Positions 14,350-23,283 of a stretch of DNA of 64,000 bases are shown one piece after another. The stretch comes from Dyella terrae. Its GTDB lineage: Bacteria; Pseudomonadota; Gammaproteobacteria; Xanthomonadales; Rhodanobacteraceae. The stretch lies in assembly GCF_022394535.1 (NCBI RefSeq), contig NZ_CP089414.1:3286001-3350000 (forward strand). Direction: 5' to 3'. The notes below the pieces were generated by a model, which saw only the letters and a list, made by a program, of their open reading frames with translations, ran no database searches and was not told the origin of the DNA. The number at the start of each line of letters is the position of its first letter. Position 1 is the first letter of the stretch. Made by a program: the position numbers and the translations under genes.

Positions 14350-14518
14350 AGTTTTCGACCTCATGACCACCCGAAGGCAACCACTCGATCTATCTTTCTG
14401 AAGCGTTAGTCCTAACCATAAAACGTCAAGCTTTTGAATTGACTCTTCAGGTTAGACGCTTGCATATATGGACATTCAATCATCCACGCAAGACGCCCAC
14501 ACAAGTCACCTGCGCACA

Positions 14519-14530
14519 CTGTCAAAGATC
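14519..14530 (-). promoter_or_regulatory. boxA-like antitermination site in the rrn leader
   Basis: Minus strand GATCTTTGACA matches the core of rrn boxA (CTCTTTAACA) and stands about 170 bases ahead of 16S, downstream of both promoters. This is where Nus-factor antitermination complexes assemble on rRNA leaders. Confidence 0.5.
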
Positions 14531-14592
14531 TCAATCACTTGCGGTCCGTTTCCGTTTCCGCTTCGGAACATTTCGTTCCGAGTGAGCCGCTT

Positions 14593-14620
14593 ATCTTACA
14601 TCGTTTTTCCTGTCCGTCAA
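14593..14620 (-). promoter_or_regulatory. rrn promoter P2
   Basis: Minus strand -35 TTGACG (14615-14620), 16-base spacer, -10 TAAGAT (14593-14598). It lies about 95 bases downstream of P1, like the tandem P1/P2 arrangement of enteric rrn operons. Confidence 0.6.
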
Positions 14621-14688
14621 CACCTTCAGCGAATCGTTTTTGCTGTCGTTGTTGCCGTCCGGATGGCGATGCCAGCGGCGGGAGGCGA

Positions 14689-14745
14689 ATAATAGGCAGG
14701 CACCCCATCTTTGACAAGCAATTTTTCAAATTATTTTTGAAGTTT
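14689..14745 (-). promoter_or_regulatory. rrn promoter P1 with UP-like element
   Basis: Minus strand -35 TTGTCA (14712-14717), 17-base spacer, -10 TATTAT (14689-14694). The -35 hexamer equals that of E. coli rrnB P1. Immediately upstream (14721-14745) is an AT-rich tract rich in A- and T-runs, as expected for an UP element bound by the RNA polymerase alpha subunit. The leader to 16S would be about 330 bases. Confidence 0.8.
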
Positions 14746-14819
14746 CGCGTAAGACGTTGTTCTCACGCGAAACTCTTTTCATTTGTCGTTCGCAACGACG
14801 TTGCGTCGTCGCGAAAAGC

Positions 14820-16031
<1,212 letters not shown>

Positions 16032-16144
16032 GTATTCCTCAAATTTTCGTTGTCTGGACGTCACCGGAAACCATGGCTTCCGGGCTGGTTCTGTTAAGTG
16101 TGCGTTAATCCGAAAATTCGCGCAACTCATTGATGGAAAAGGCG

Positions 16145-16174
16145 TTGACGCCCTTTGCACAGGGCCGCTATGGT
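16145..16174 (+). promoter_or_regulatory. Putative promoter of mepM-anmK
   Basis: TTGACG (16145-16150), 18-base spacer, TATGGT (16169-16174). It would give a leader of about 35 bases before ATG 16215. Confidence 0.45.
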
Positions 16175-16214
16175 ACGCGGCAATTCGATTTTTGTACCCT
16201 GGGGAACACCGGGC

Positions 16215-17654
16215 ATGGGTGAGAGAAAAGATGACGCGCGTTCGACGCGCAAACAGGCCATGCGCCGAAAGGCGCAGCAACGGCACTCTCACTTTTACGA
16301 ACGCTGCGCCCATTGGTCCTTCGGTTGCCACGGCGAGGCCGAGCCCATCCGCTGGCACCGCGAGCGCTGGATCCTCGCTGGCACTGCCCTTCTTATTACA
16401 GCCGTTTCCGGCTTCCTGATTCCCGCCTGGGCCAGCGCGATGCGCCCGGACACTATCTCCACCGCACACGCCGTGCTGCCCCTGGAGTTGCCCAAGGCCG
16501 CGCCGGAAGCCACGCAGGCACCGACCGTGGAGGACTGGCACATCGTGCAGGTGCAGCCAGGTCAGACGCTGTCGGATCTGTTCCAGAGCCAGGGCCTGAG
16601 CCTCACCGACGTACAGCACGTGGTCGATCAGTCGAGTGACGCCAAGGCGCTGCACCACATTAGCCCAGGCCAGGAGTTCGATTTCCTGCTCGACAGCGAC
16701 GGCAGCCTTAAGGGCATCCGCTTCGACAAGGACGAGTCGAACCGCAGCACCATGCGCTTCGACGGCGACAAGGCCACCGTCACGGCGGAAGCGCGTGAAG
16801 TGGAGCGCCGTGAGCACGTCGCCCACGGCGCCATCGACAGTTCGCTGTTCGCCGCCGGCAACAAGGCAGGCATGAGCAACCAGATGGTGCTCAAGCTGGC
16901 CGAACTCTTCAAATACGACATCGACTTCGTGCAGGACCTGCGCGAGGGCGACAGCTTCACCGTGATCTACGACGACGTATACCGCGACGGCTCCTATCTA
17001 CACGAAGGGGACATCGTGGCGGCGGAGTTCGTGAATCAGGGCGAGCGCTACACCGCCTACCGCTTCAAGAAGGACGACGGCAGCTACGGCTGGTTCAGCG
17101 AAGACGGCCGTCCGATCCAGAAGTCGTTCCTACGCATCCCGGTGGACTTCACCCGCATCTCCTCACAGTTCAGCGCGGCGCGCATGCATCCCATCCTCGG
17201 CCTGATGCGCGCGCACAAGGGCGTGGATTACGCCGCACCGACTGGCACGCCGATCCATGCGGCGGGCGACGGCGTCGTCAAGTTCAAGGGCTGGATGAAT
17301 GGCTACGGCAACTTCGTGGTCATCCAGCACAGCGGCTCCATCAGCACCGCGTACGGCCACATGTCGAAGTTCGCCACGGAGAAGGTCGGCCAGCGCGTGA
17401 GCCAGGGCTCCGTGATCGGCTACGTCGGCATGACCGGCCTCGCCACCGGCCCGCATCTCCATTACGAATTCCGCGTCAACGATGTGCAGCGCGACCCCCA
17501 GACGGTCACCCTGCCCAAGCCCGAGCCGCTGCCGGCCGTGCAGATGGCTAAGTTCAAGGCTCAGGTGGTGCAGCCGCAACTGGCCCGCTTGAAGACGCTG
17601 GACTCCAACATCAAGCTAGCCAAAGCCAGCGGCACCAAACGCAACGACGACTGA
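16215..17654 (+). CDS. mepM: M23-family peptidoglycan endopeptidase (MepM/OapA-like)
   Basis: A 479-residue protein with a basic cytoplasmic N-terminus and one membrane helix ([20 protein letters not shown]). Next comes a LysM/OapA-like domain ([19 protein letters not shown]), then a Csd3-type middle domain, then a LytM/M23 domain. The zinc ligands are visible: His334 and Asp338 in [11 protein letters not shown], and HLHYEF near residues 414-419. Such enzymes cut peptide cross-links in the periplasm so that the wall can grow. The start at 16215 is chosen over in-frame upstream codons because it follows a GGGGA stretch and a promoter. anmK begins 6 bases after its stop, so the two are co-transcribed. 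Confidence 0.88.
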   Translation: MGERKDDARSTRKQAMRRKAQQRHSHFYERCAHWSFGCHGEAEPIRWHRERWILAGTALLITAVSGFLIPAWASAMRPDTISTAHAVLPLELPKAAPEATQAPTVEDWHIVQVQPGQTLSDLFQSQGLSLTDVQHVVDQSSDAKALHHISPGQEFDFLLDSDGSLKGIRFDKDESNRSTMRFDGDKATVTAEAREVERREHVAHGAIDSSLFAAGNKAGMSNQMVLKLAELFKYDIDFVQDLREGDSFTVIYDDVYRDGSYLHEGDIVAAEFVNQGERYTAYRFKKDDGSYGWFSEDGRPIQKSFLRIPVDFTRISSQFSAARMHPILGLMRAHKGVDYAAPTGTPIHAAGDGVVKFKGWMNGYGNFVVIQHSGSISTAYGHMSKFATEKVGQRVSQGSVIGYVGMTGLATGPHLHYEFRVNDVQRDPQTVTLPKPEPLPAVQMAKFKAQVVQPQLARLKTLDSNIKLAKASGTKRNDD

Positions 17655-17660
17655 TTCCCT

Positions 17661-18779
17661 GTGAACGACGCTTCGGCGCTTTATCTTGGCCTGATCTCGG
17701 GCACCAGCGCTGACGGCATCGATGCCGCGCTGGTGCGCTTTGAAGACAACACGCCCCAGCTGGTTGATGCATTGGCGCATCCGTGGCCGGAAGAGCTGCG
17801 CGCGCGCATCCTCGCTGTGGCGCAGGACGAAACACGACTCGACCTTGATGCCTACGGGCGGCTCGACGTCGCCATCGGGCAGTGTTTCGCCAAGGCGGCG
17901 CTGCAGTTGCTCCAGCGCAACGCGGCCCACGCCCCGTCGATACGCGCCATCGGTTCGCACGGGCAGACCCTGCGCCACAGACCCTCGGGCGAGCTCCCTT
18001 TCACGCTTCAGGTGGGTGACCCCTCCGTGATCGCGGAACATTGCGGCATCGATGTGGTGGCCGATTTCCGGCGTGCGGACGTCGCCGCGGGCGGCCAGGG
18101 CGCGCCACTGCTGCCAGCCGTGCACGCCATGCTGCTGGGTCGTGCTGACGGCGTGCGTGTGGTGCTCAACCTGGGTGGCATCGCAAACATTACGGTGCTG
18201 GATCCCAGCGGTAAGGTGTCTGGGTTTGATACCGGCCCGGCCAACGGTCTGATGGATGCGTGGCACCTGCGCCATCGCGGCGGCGCCTACGACGCCAATG
18301 GCGCCTTCGCGGCATCCGGCCGGGTGGGCGCGGCACTGCTGGCCACCTTGCTGGCTGATCCCTATTTCGCACTGCCGCCGCCCAAGAGTACGGGCCGCGA
18401 GCATTTCCATCTGGCCTGGCTGGAAACCCACGCTGGCGTGGCGGCACTATCGCCGGCCGATGTGCAGGCCACCCTGCTGGAGCTCTCCGCGCGCAGCATT
18501 GCCGATGCCATCGAGCATCACGCGCCAGCGGTGGTCGACGTACTGGCTTGCGGCGGCGGTGTGCACAACGACGTGCTGATGCGCCGGCTTGGTGAACTAC
18601 TGGGCACACGCACCGTCGTCAGTACGGCGGCCTATGGCGTCGATCCGGATTATCTGGAAGCCACGGCATTTGCCTGGCTCGCGCGCCAGCGCCTGTTGGG
18701 GCTACCGGGCAATCTACCTGCAGTAACCGGTGCTCGAGGGCCGCGCGTGCTCGGTGCGATATACCCCGCACCACGCTGA
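17661..18779 (+). CDS. anmK: Anhydro-N-acetylmuramic acid kinase
   Basis: A 372-residue sugar kinase that starts with GTG. It shows the AnmK signatures LGLISGTSADGIDAAL at the N-terminus, GSHGQTLRH, VADFRRADVAAGGQGAPLLP and NLGGIANITV, plus the C-terminal DVLACGGGVHNDVLM. It phosphorylates and opens 1,6-anhydroMurNAc from imported muropeptides to give MurNAc-6-phosphate. Here it directly follows a peptidoglycan hydrolase gene, and an AmpG-type permease is encoded nearby, so the block serves wall recycling. Its stop abuts the convergent RHH-like gene with no base between. Confidence 0.95.
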   Translation: MNDASALYLGLISGTSADGIDAALVRFEDNTPQLVDALAHPWPEELRARILAVAQDETRLDLDAYGRLDVAIGQCFAKAALQLLQRNAAHAPSIRAIGSHGQTLRHRPSGELPFTLQVGDPSVIAEHCGIDVVADFRRADVAAGGQGAPLLPAVHAMLLGRADGVRVVLNLGGIANITVLDPSGKVSGFDTGPANGLMDAWHLRHRGGAYDANGAFAASGRVGAALLATLLADPYFALPPPKSTGREHFHLAWLETHAGVAALSPADVQATLLELSARSIADAIEHHAPAVVDVLACGGGVHNDVLMRRLGELLGTRTVVSTAAYGVDPDYLEATAFAWLARQRLLGLPGNLPAVTGARGPRVLGAIYPAPR

Positions 18780-19082
18780 TCAGAAGCGATCGTCGTCCAA
18801 TAGGTTACTGCCCTGCGCGAGCGTAGCGGTCGGCGCACGTGACAACGCCTGAATGGCTTCCTGGAACGCGGCTTTCTCCTTCGCATCCCACTGACCGCCC
18901 AGCGTGGTCAGCTCGCCCGGATCGAGCATGGTTTCCGCGAAGACGTTCGACGAGGACATGCCTAGTCCATGACGCAGCGCATGCAGCACCACATCATTGA
19001 TCGACCACTGACGCTCCTTGGCCAACGTCTTGATGCGTTCGGCCATGAGGCTGTCGATATGGCGTATGACGAGGTCCGGCAC
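18780..19082 (-). CDS. Putative ribbon-helix-helix (Arc/FitA-like) protein
   Basis: A short protein of about 100 residues. The N-terminal part, VPDLVIRHIDSLMAERIKTL followed by a second helix and RHGLGM, has the beta-strand, helix, helix pattern of ribbon-helix-helix DNA-binding proteins and of FitA-like antitoxins. The C-terminal half is acidic and Ala-rich. GTG 19082 is taken as the start, with GGGAGG eight to thirteen bases upstream; the frame is open back to 19133 without a ribosome-binding site. No PIN-domain toxin gene is adjacent, so a classical VapBC/FitAB pair is not supported. It lies 87 bases after ampG on the same strand and could be the last gene of an xthA-ampG unit. Confidence 0.5.
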   Translation of the reverse strand: MPDLVIRHIDSLMAERIKTLAKERQWSINDVVLHALRHGLGMSSSNVFAETMLDPGELTTLGGQWDAKEKAAFQEAIQALSRAPTATLAQGSNLLDDDRF

Positions 19083-19169
19083 GGACACTCCCTCCCAAAT
19101 GTCATAAGCCCCCCTGTGACTCCATCTTGTCACAGGGCCCGGAGCAAGAGTATCGACCGCTTGGCTGAT

Positions 19170-20504
19170 TTAAGTCGTGGGTTCTTCCGACCTGGCCGGT
19201 CTATCTCCGGGACGGTCCTTATTGAAGCGCGGCCACAGGTAGGTGAACAGCAAGGTAGCCGGAATCACCGATACCACGGTCAGCATGAAGAACGAGCCGT
19301 ACCCCGTCGCCGTGGCGATACCGCCAGCGAAAAAGCCTAGCAACTTGCCCGGCAGGTTCACCAGCGAGCTGAGCAGGGCGTATTGCGTGGCCGTGTGCTG
19401 GCGATTTACCAAGGAGGACAGGAAGGCCACGGTCGGTGGCCCGAAGAAACCCTGAGTGAAGTTGTCGCCGGAAATCACCAGCGTCAACACCAGCAGGTTG
19501 CCCGGGTGGGCGATCAGCCATAGGAACAACAGGTTGCTCAGGCCGATAGCCACCATGCCAGCGCCCAGTACGCGCCATGCTCCCCACCGCGCCACGGCCG
19601 CACCCGCAACAAACGCACCCACGATCCCGATCCAGATGCCGTAGATCTTGGTGACCGTGCCTATCTCGGTCTTGCTGAAACCCATGTCGCGATAGAACGG
19701 GCTCATCACACCACCGATGGTGGCCTGTTCCGGGATCTTGAACAGAAGGATGAACAGCAGTGTCACCAGGGCCAGCCACCAGCCGTAGCGCCTAAAGAAG
19801 TCCGCGAACGGATCGATCACGCCTTCGCGCATGGCCTCCCCCCAACTGCGGGGGGCATGGCGGATGATCTTCGGCTCAGCGGCCCACAGCGTGGTGCCGA
19901 TGGGGATGATCATGACCGCCGCCAGCAGCAGATAAACCTGCTGCCACGACATGTGATCGGCCAAGATCAAAGCGAAAGCACCCGCCACGATCAGCGCGAT
20001 GCGATATCCCAACGCGTAAGTCGCCACCAATGCGCCCTGCTCCGACGTGGGTGCGATCTCGATGCGATACGCGTCGACGGCGATGTCCTGGGTCGCCCCG
20101 AAGAACGCCACCACCAGCGTCGCACCAACGAAGGGTGCCAGCTCTTGCGGCGTCAGCACGGCCATGCCAATCAGCCCTACCACCACGCCCAGCTGCGCGA
20201 ATAACAGCCATCCTCGGCGTTGGCCCAACCGACAGAACAGCGGCAACTTCCAATGATCGAGCAAGGGCGCCCATAGAAACTTGAACGCGTACGTCATACC
20301 CGCGCTCGCGATCATGGTGATGTCCTTGAGCTCGATACCCTTTTCCTTGAGCCAGTAGGCCAGCGTGCCCGCCACCAACAGGAATGGCAGGCCAGAGGAA
20401 AAGCCGAGCAGAAACATCGTCCACGCCGCAGGTTGCGTGAACGCATGCCACACCGAGACCTTGGCCGGCTTCTTCGCCGGCGCTGCCTCAGTCGGCATAG
20501 TCAA
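19170..20504 (-). CDS. ampG: AmpG-family muropeptide MFS transporter
   Basis: A 444-residue protein with about twelve membrane helices. Family marks include MFLLGFSSGLPFLLVAGTLAYWL near the N-terminus, FFGATQDIAVDAYRIE, and the C-terminal QYALLSSLVNLPGKLLGFFAG. AmpG permeases carry GlcNAc-anhydroMurNAc peptides from periplasm to cytoplasm, where AnmK acts downstream. Its start overlaps the 3' end of xthA by 17 bases, which suggests co-expression. The closeness to mepM and anmK supports the recycling role. Confidence 0.85.
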   Translation of the reverse strand: MTMPTEAAPAKKPAKVSVWHAFTQPAAWTMFLLGFSSGLPFLLVAGTLAYWLKEKGIELKDITMIASAGMTYAFKFLWAPLLDHWKLPLFCRLGQRRGWLLFAQLGVVVGLIGMAVLTPQELAPFVGATLVVAFFGATQDIAVDAYRIEIAPTSEQGALVATYALGYRIALIVAGAFALILADHMSWQQVYLLLAAVMIIPIGTTLWAAEPKIIRHAPRSWGEAMREGVIDPFADFFRRYGWWLALVTLLFILLFKIPEQATIGGVMSPFYRDMGFSKTEIGTVTKIYGIWIGIVGAFVAGAAVARWGAWRVLGAGMVAIGLSNLLFLWLIAHPGNLLVLTLVISGDNFTQGFFGPPTVAFLSSLVNRQHTATQYALLSSLVNLPGKLLGFFAGGIATATGYGSFFMLTVVSVIPATLLFTYLWPRFNKDRPGDRPARSEEPTT

Positions 20505-21258
20505 CCGTATAAGGCGCGTGGTCAGAGAAGCGCTCGTCGCGATAGATGGAGCAGCGTTTCAGACGCTCGCCTAATGCAGGCGTGACGATCTGGTAGTCGA
20601 TGCGCCAACCCACGTCGTTGGCGCGCGCGTTGCCGCGGTTGGACCACCAAGTGTAGTCCTGGCCCTTGGGGTGCAGCGTGCGGTAGCTGTCCACCCAGCC
20701 GTGCTTGTCGACCAGCTCGTTGAGCCAGGTGCGCTCCTCGGGCAGGCAGCCGGAGTTCTTCTGGTTGGAGCGCCAGTTCTTGATATCCAGCTCGCTACGC
20801 ACGATGTTCCAGTCGCCGCACAACACGTAGTCGCGACCGCTCTTCATCCACTTGTCGAAAATCGGCGCAATCCAGTCCATCACGTCGAACTTGAACTGCT
20901 GGCGTTCCTCGCCCGATGAGCCCGACGGCACGTACAGCGAGACCACGCTGAGCTTGCCGAAGCGGGCCTCGATATAACGGCCTTCGTTGTCGAACGGGGC
21001 CCAATCCAGGTCGGTCAGTACCTCGTCGGGCTCGCGCTTGGCGTAGATGGCCACGCCGCTGTAGCCCTTCTTGCTGCTGGCGTCGCGGTAGAAACAGTGG
21101 TGCCCGTCGGGGCGGAACATGGCATCGGTCAGCTGCTCTTCCTGCGCCTTGGTTTCCTGCAGGCAGACCACGTCGGCTTTCTGCTTGCGCAACCAGTCGA
21201 ACACGCCCTTGGTGGCGGCCGAGCGGATACCGTTGGCGTTGAGGCTGATGATGCGCAT
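20488..21258 (-). CDS. xthA: Exodeoxyribonuclease III
   Basis: A 256-residue Mg-dependent AP endonuclease/3'-5' exonuclease. Catalytic motifs are complete: LNANGIRS (Asn), CLQETK (Glu), GYSGVAIY, CGDWNIV (Asp, Asn), and the C-terminal RIDYQIV and FSDHAPYTVDY. It incises abasic sites in base-excision repair. MRIISLNANG at 21258 is the natural start; the frame continues upstream but has no similarity there. It overlaps ampG by 17 bases and is divergent from the acetyltransferase gene. Confidence 0.95.
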   Translation of the reverse strand: MRIISLNANGIRSAATKGVFDWLRKQKADVVCLQETKAQEEQLTDAMFRPDGHHCFYRDASSKKGYSGVAIYAKREPDEVLTDLDWAPFDNEGRYIEARFGKLSVVSLYVPSGSSGEERQQFKFDVMDWIAPIFDKWMKSGRDYVLCGDWNIVRSELDIKNWRSNQKNSGCLPEERTWLNELVDKHGWVDSYRTLHPKGQDYTWWSNRGNARANDVGWRIDYQIVTPALGERLKRCSIYRDERFSDHAPYTVDYAD

Positions 21259-21303
21259 GTCGGGCGTGCCCTGGCTTTCAATGGATGCGTCATCATAGCA
21301 ACC

Positions 21304-21814
21304 ATGGCCGAGCCCCCCCGATATCCGCGTCGCGCCCATCGAGGCGTCTTTCCGAACCGCCTTGCTTGCCTTGGGTGTGCACGACGAACAGTACGCCTTC
21401 GTTGGCCGCATTGCCGTGTCGCTGGCTGATGCGGAAAGTTGCAAAGGCAGCGAGCCCATGGCGATCCTCTGCGATGGCGAACCCATCGGCTTCTATCGCG
21501 TGGAGCGACACGCCAACACCATTGCCGAGGTCGAGTTCGCGCGCCCCACACTGGGTTTGCGCTCCTTTTTCATCGGCGCACAGTGGCAAGGTCGTGGCCT
21601 GGGTACGCGCGCGCTGGAGGCCGTGATGCGAGACCTTGTGCATCGCTATCCCTGGGCAAGCGATGTGGCGCTCACCGTGAACCTGCGCAATGCGCCAGGC
21701 ATCGCGCTGTATCGGCGCGCGGGCTTCCGGGAGACCGGGGGGCTGTACCATGGCGGGCGTTCCGGGCCGCAGTACCTCATGTTGTGCGCCCTGCCCCACC
21801 CGAATCCGACCTAG
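21304..21814 (+). CDS. GNAT-family N-acetyltransferase with an apparent frameshift at a C7 tract
   Basis: The body of the protein (frame from 21362) is a clear [22 protein letters not shown], the acetyl-CoA loop [10 protein letters not shown], and LYRRAGF. In that frame there is no ATG or GTG upstream; the only start available is TTG 21362, which would cut off the first strand of the fold. ATG 21304 lies in another frame. If the run of seven C at 21313-21319 held six, 21304 would read [19 protein letters not shown] straight into the body, which gives a normal GNAT N-terminus. So the gene is either frameshifted, phase-variable, or miscalled in a homopolymer. The substrate is unknown. It is divergent from xthA, and pyrE follows 11 bases later. 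Confidence 0.75.
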
Positions 21815-21825
21815 AGAAAGCAGCC

Positions 21826-22473
21826 GTGCACGATTATCAGCGCGATTTCATCGAACTCACCCTGCAGCGCGACGTGCTGCGCTTTGGCGACTTCACGCTG
21901 AAGTCCGGCCGCCAGAGCCCGTATTTCTTCAATATGGGCCGCATCGACTCCGGTGCGGCGCTGGCCCAGCTAGGCCGCGCCTACGCCGCTGCCGTGGTGA
22001 ATTCGGGCATTGAGGTCGACATGCTGTTCGGGCCTGCCTACAAGGGCATCGCCCTGGCCGCCGCCACCGCCATCTCACTGGCGGACCAACACAGTCGCGA
22101 CCTGCCTTGGGCCTATAACCGTAAGGAAGCCAAGGATCATGGCGAGGGTGGCGTACTCGTCGGCGCGCCGCTGAAGGGCCGCGTGTTGATCGTGGACGAC
22201 GTTATGACCGCCGGCACCGCCGTGCGCGAGTCGCTGGCGCTCATTCGTGCCCAGGGCGCCACGCCTGCTGGCGTGCTGATTGCGCTGGATCGCCAGGAGC
22301 GCGGCCAGAGTGATCTGTCCGCCGCCCAGGAAGTCACTGCCGAGTTTGGTATTCCGGTGATCGCCATCACCAGCCTAGGCGACGTGCTGGCTTATGCGGG
22401 CGAGCGCCCGGAACTGGCCGCCGAACACACCCGACTGGTGTCCTATCGTGAGCGCTACGGCGTCAACGCCTGA
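21826..22473 (+). CDS. pyrE: Orotate phosphoribosyltransferase
   Basis: A 215-residue protein (E. coli PyrE has 213) that starts with GTG. It contains [39 protein letters not shown] (the flexible catalytic loop) and the PRPP-binding motif [13 protein letters not shown]. It converts orotate and PRPP to OMP, the fifth step of pyrimidine synthesis. It follows the acetyltransferase gene by 11 bases and may be co-transcribed with it. In E. coli pyrE lies close to dut and coaBC, and a similar neighbourhood is kept here about 3-5 kb away. Confidence 0.96.
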   Translation: MHDYQRDFIELTLQRDVLRFGDFTLKSGRQSPYFFNMGRIDSGAALAQLGRAYAAAVVNSGIEVDMLFGPAYKGIALAAATAISLADQHSRDLPWAYNRKEAKDHGEGGVLVGAPLKGRVLIVDDVMTAGTAVRESLALIRAQGATPAGVLIALDRQERGQSDLSAAQEVTAEFGIPVIAITSLGDVLAYAGERPELAAEHTRLVSYRERYGVNA

Positions 22474-22510
22474 GTCGAAACGTAGTTGGCGAAACCGGTC
22501 ACATCACCCA

Positions 22511-22560
22511 CCGTGACACCCTGCCGACGCCCTTGGTGTCACGGTAGTGCCGGCTATACT
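22511..22560 (+). promoter_or_regulatory. Putative promoter with overlapping inverted repeat ahead of the DUF4124 gene
   Basis: A perfect 10-bp inverted repeat (22511-22520 CCGTGACACC and 22535-22544) overlaps a -35-like TTGGTG (22533-22538). A -10 TATACT lies at 22555-22560, 16 bases further. The hairpin has no T-tract, so it is better read as an operator or leader fold than as a pyrE terminator. Confidence 0.4.
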
Positions 22561-22583
22561 TTCCGCCCACAAGGGGGAATGTC

Positions 22584-23231
22584 ATGCGTAGAACTGCTTT
22601 CGTCATCGCGTTGCTCGCGCTGACCGCCAGCCTGCATGCGGAAACGCAGACGGTTTCGCATTACCGCTATCGCTGGAAGGACGCGACCGGCCTGCCGCAT
22701 TACAGCGACAGCCTCACGTCGGACGCGCTCAAGTACGGCTACGACTTGGTAAATGACCACGGCCTCGTCGTCCAGCACGTTGACCGCCAGCTCACGCCGG
22801 AAGAGCGCGCGGCGGCCCAGAAGGTCGCGGATGCCAAGGCCGCCAGCGACCGCGTGGCGCAGCAACACGCGCGTGACGATATGCAGATGCTGAATGCTTA
22901 TCCGACCGAGGATGCCTACAAGAAGTCCCAACAGGACAGCCTGGACAACCTCGACCAGCAGATCGCCACCACGCGCAGCAACCTGCGCAGCCAGGAAAAG
23001 GCACTGACCGACCTGCTTACGCGCGCTGGCGATGCAGAGCGCGCCAAGCAGCCCGTGCCCAAGTTCCTCAGCGATGGCATCACCAAGCAACGCGATGTGG
23101 TGGCCCACCAGCGCGATGCCCTTGAGCATCAGCAGGCGGCACACGATGCCCAAGTACAAAAGAATGCGCAGGATCTGGATCACTATCGCGAACTGAAGAT
23201 CGCGCAGGACAAGGAACGTCAGGGCCAGTGA
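22584..23231 (+). CDS. Exported DUF4124-domain coiled-coil protein
   Basis: A 215-residue protein with a cleavable signal peptide (RRTAFVIALLALTASLHAE). It is followed by a DUF4124-type domain with YRWKDATGLPHYSDS, the usual aromatic signature of this periplasmic family. The rest is strongly helical and charged (about residues 70-215), with a likely coiled coil rich in Gln, Lys and Ala. AGGGGG precedes the start. It is monocistronic between a -10 TATACT and an intrinsic terminator. The molecular role of the family is not established. Confidence 0.7.
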   Translation: MRRTAFVIALLALTASLHAETQTVSHYRYRWKDATGLPHYSDSLTSDALKYGYDLVNDHGLVVQHVDRQLTPEERAAAQKVADAKAASDRVAQQHARDDMQMLNAYPTEDAYKKSQQDSLDNLDQQIATTRSNLRSQEKALTDLLTRAGDAERAKQPVPKFLSDGITKQRDVVAHQRDALEHQQAAHDAQVQKNAQDLDHYRELKIAQDKERQGQ

Positions 23232-23254
23232 GCCACGGATAGCGACGCAAAAAG

Positions 23255-23280
23255 AAAGCCCCGGATATGCCGGGGCTTTT
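23255..23280. terminator. Bidirectional terminator between the DUF4124 gene and algC
   Basis: Arms 23255-23264 and 23270-23279 (AAAGCCCCGG) with an ATATG loop. T-runs occur on both strands, so it serves both converging genes. Confidence 0.85.
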
Positions 23281-23283
23281 TCG

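Noticed and set aside
18780..19082. Toxin-antitoxin pair
   Set aside because: The RHH-like protein resembles an antitoxin, but the neighbours are anmK and ampG; no PIN, RelE or other toxin gene overlaps or follows it.
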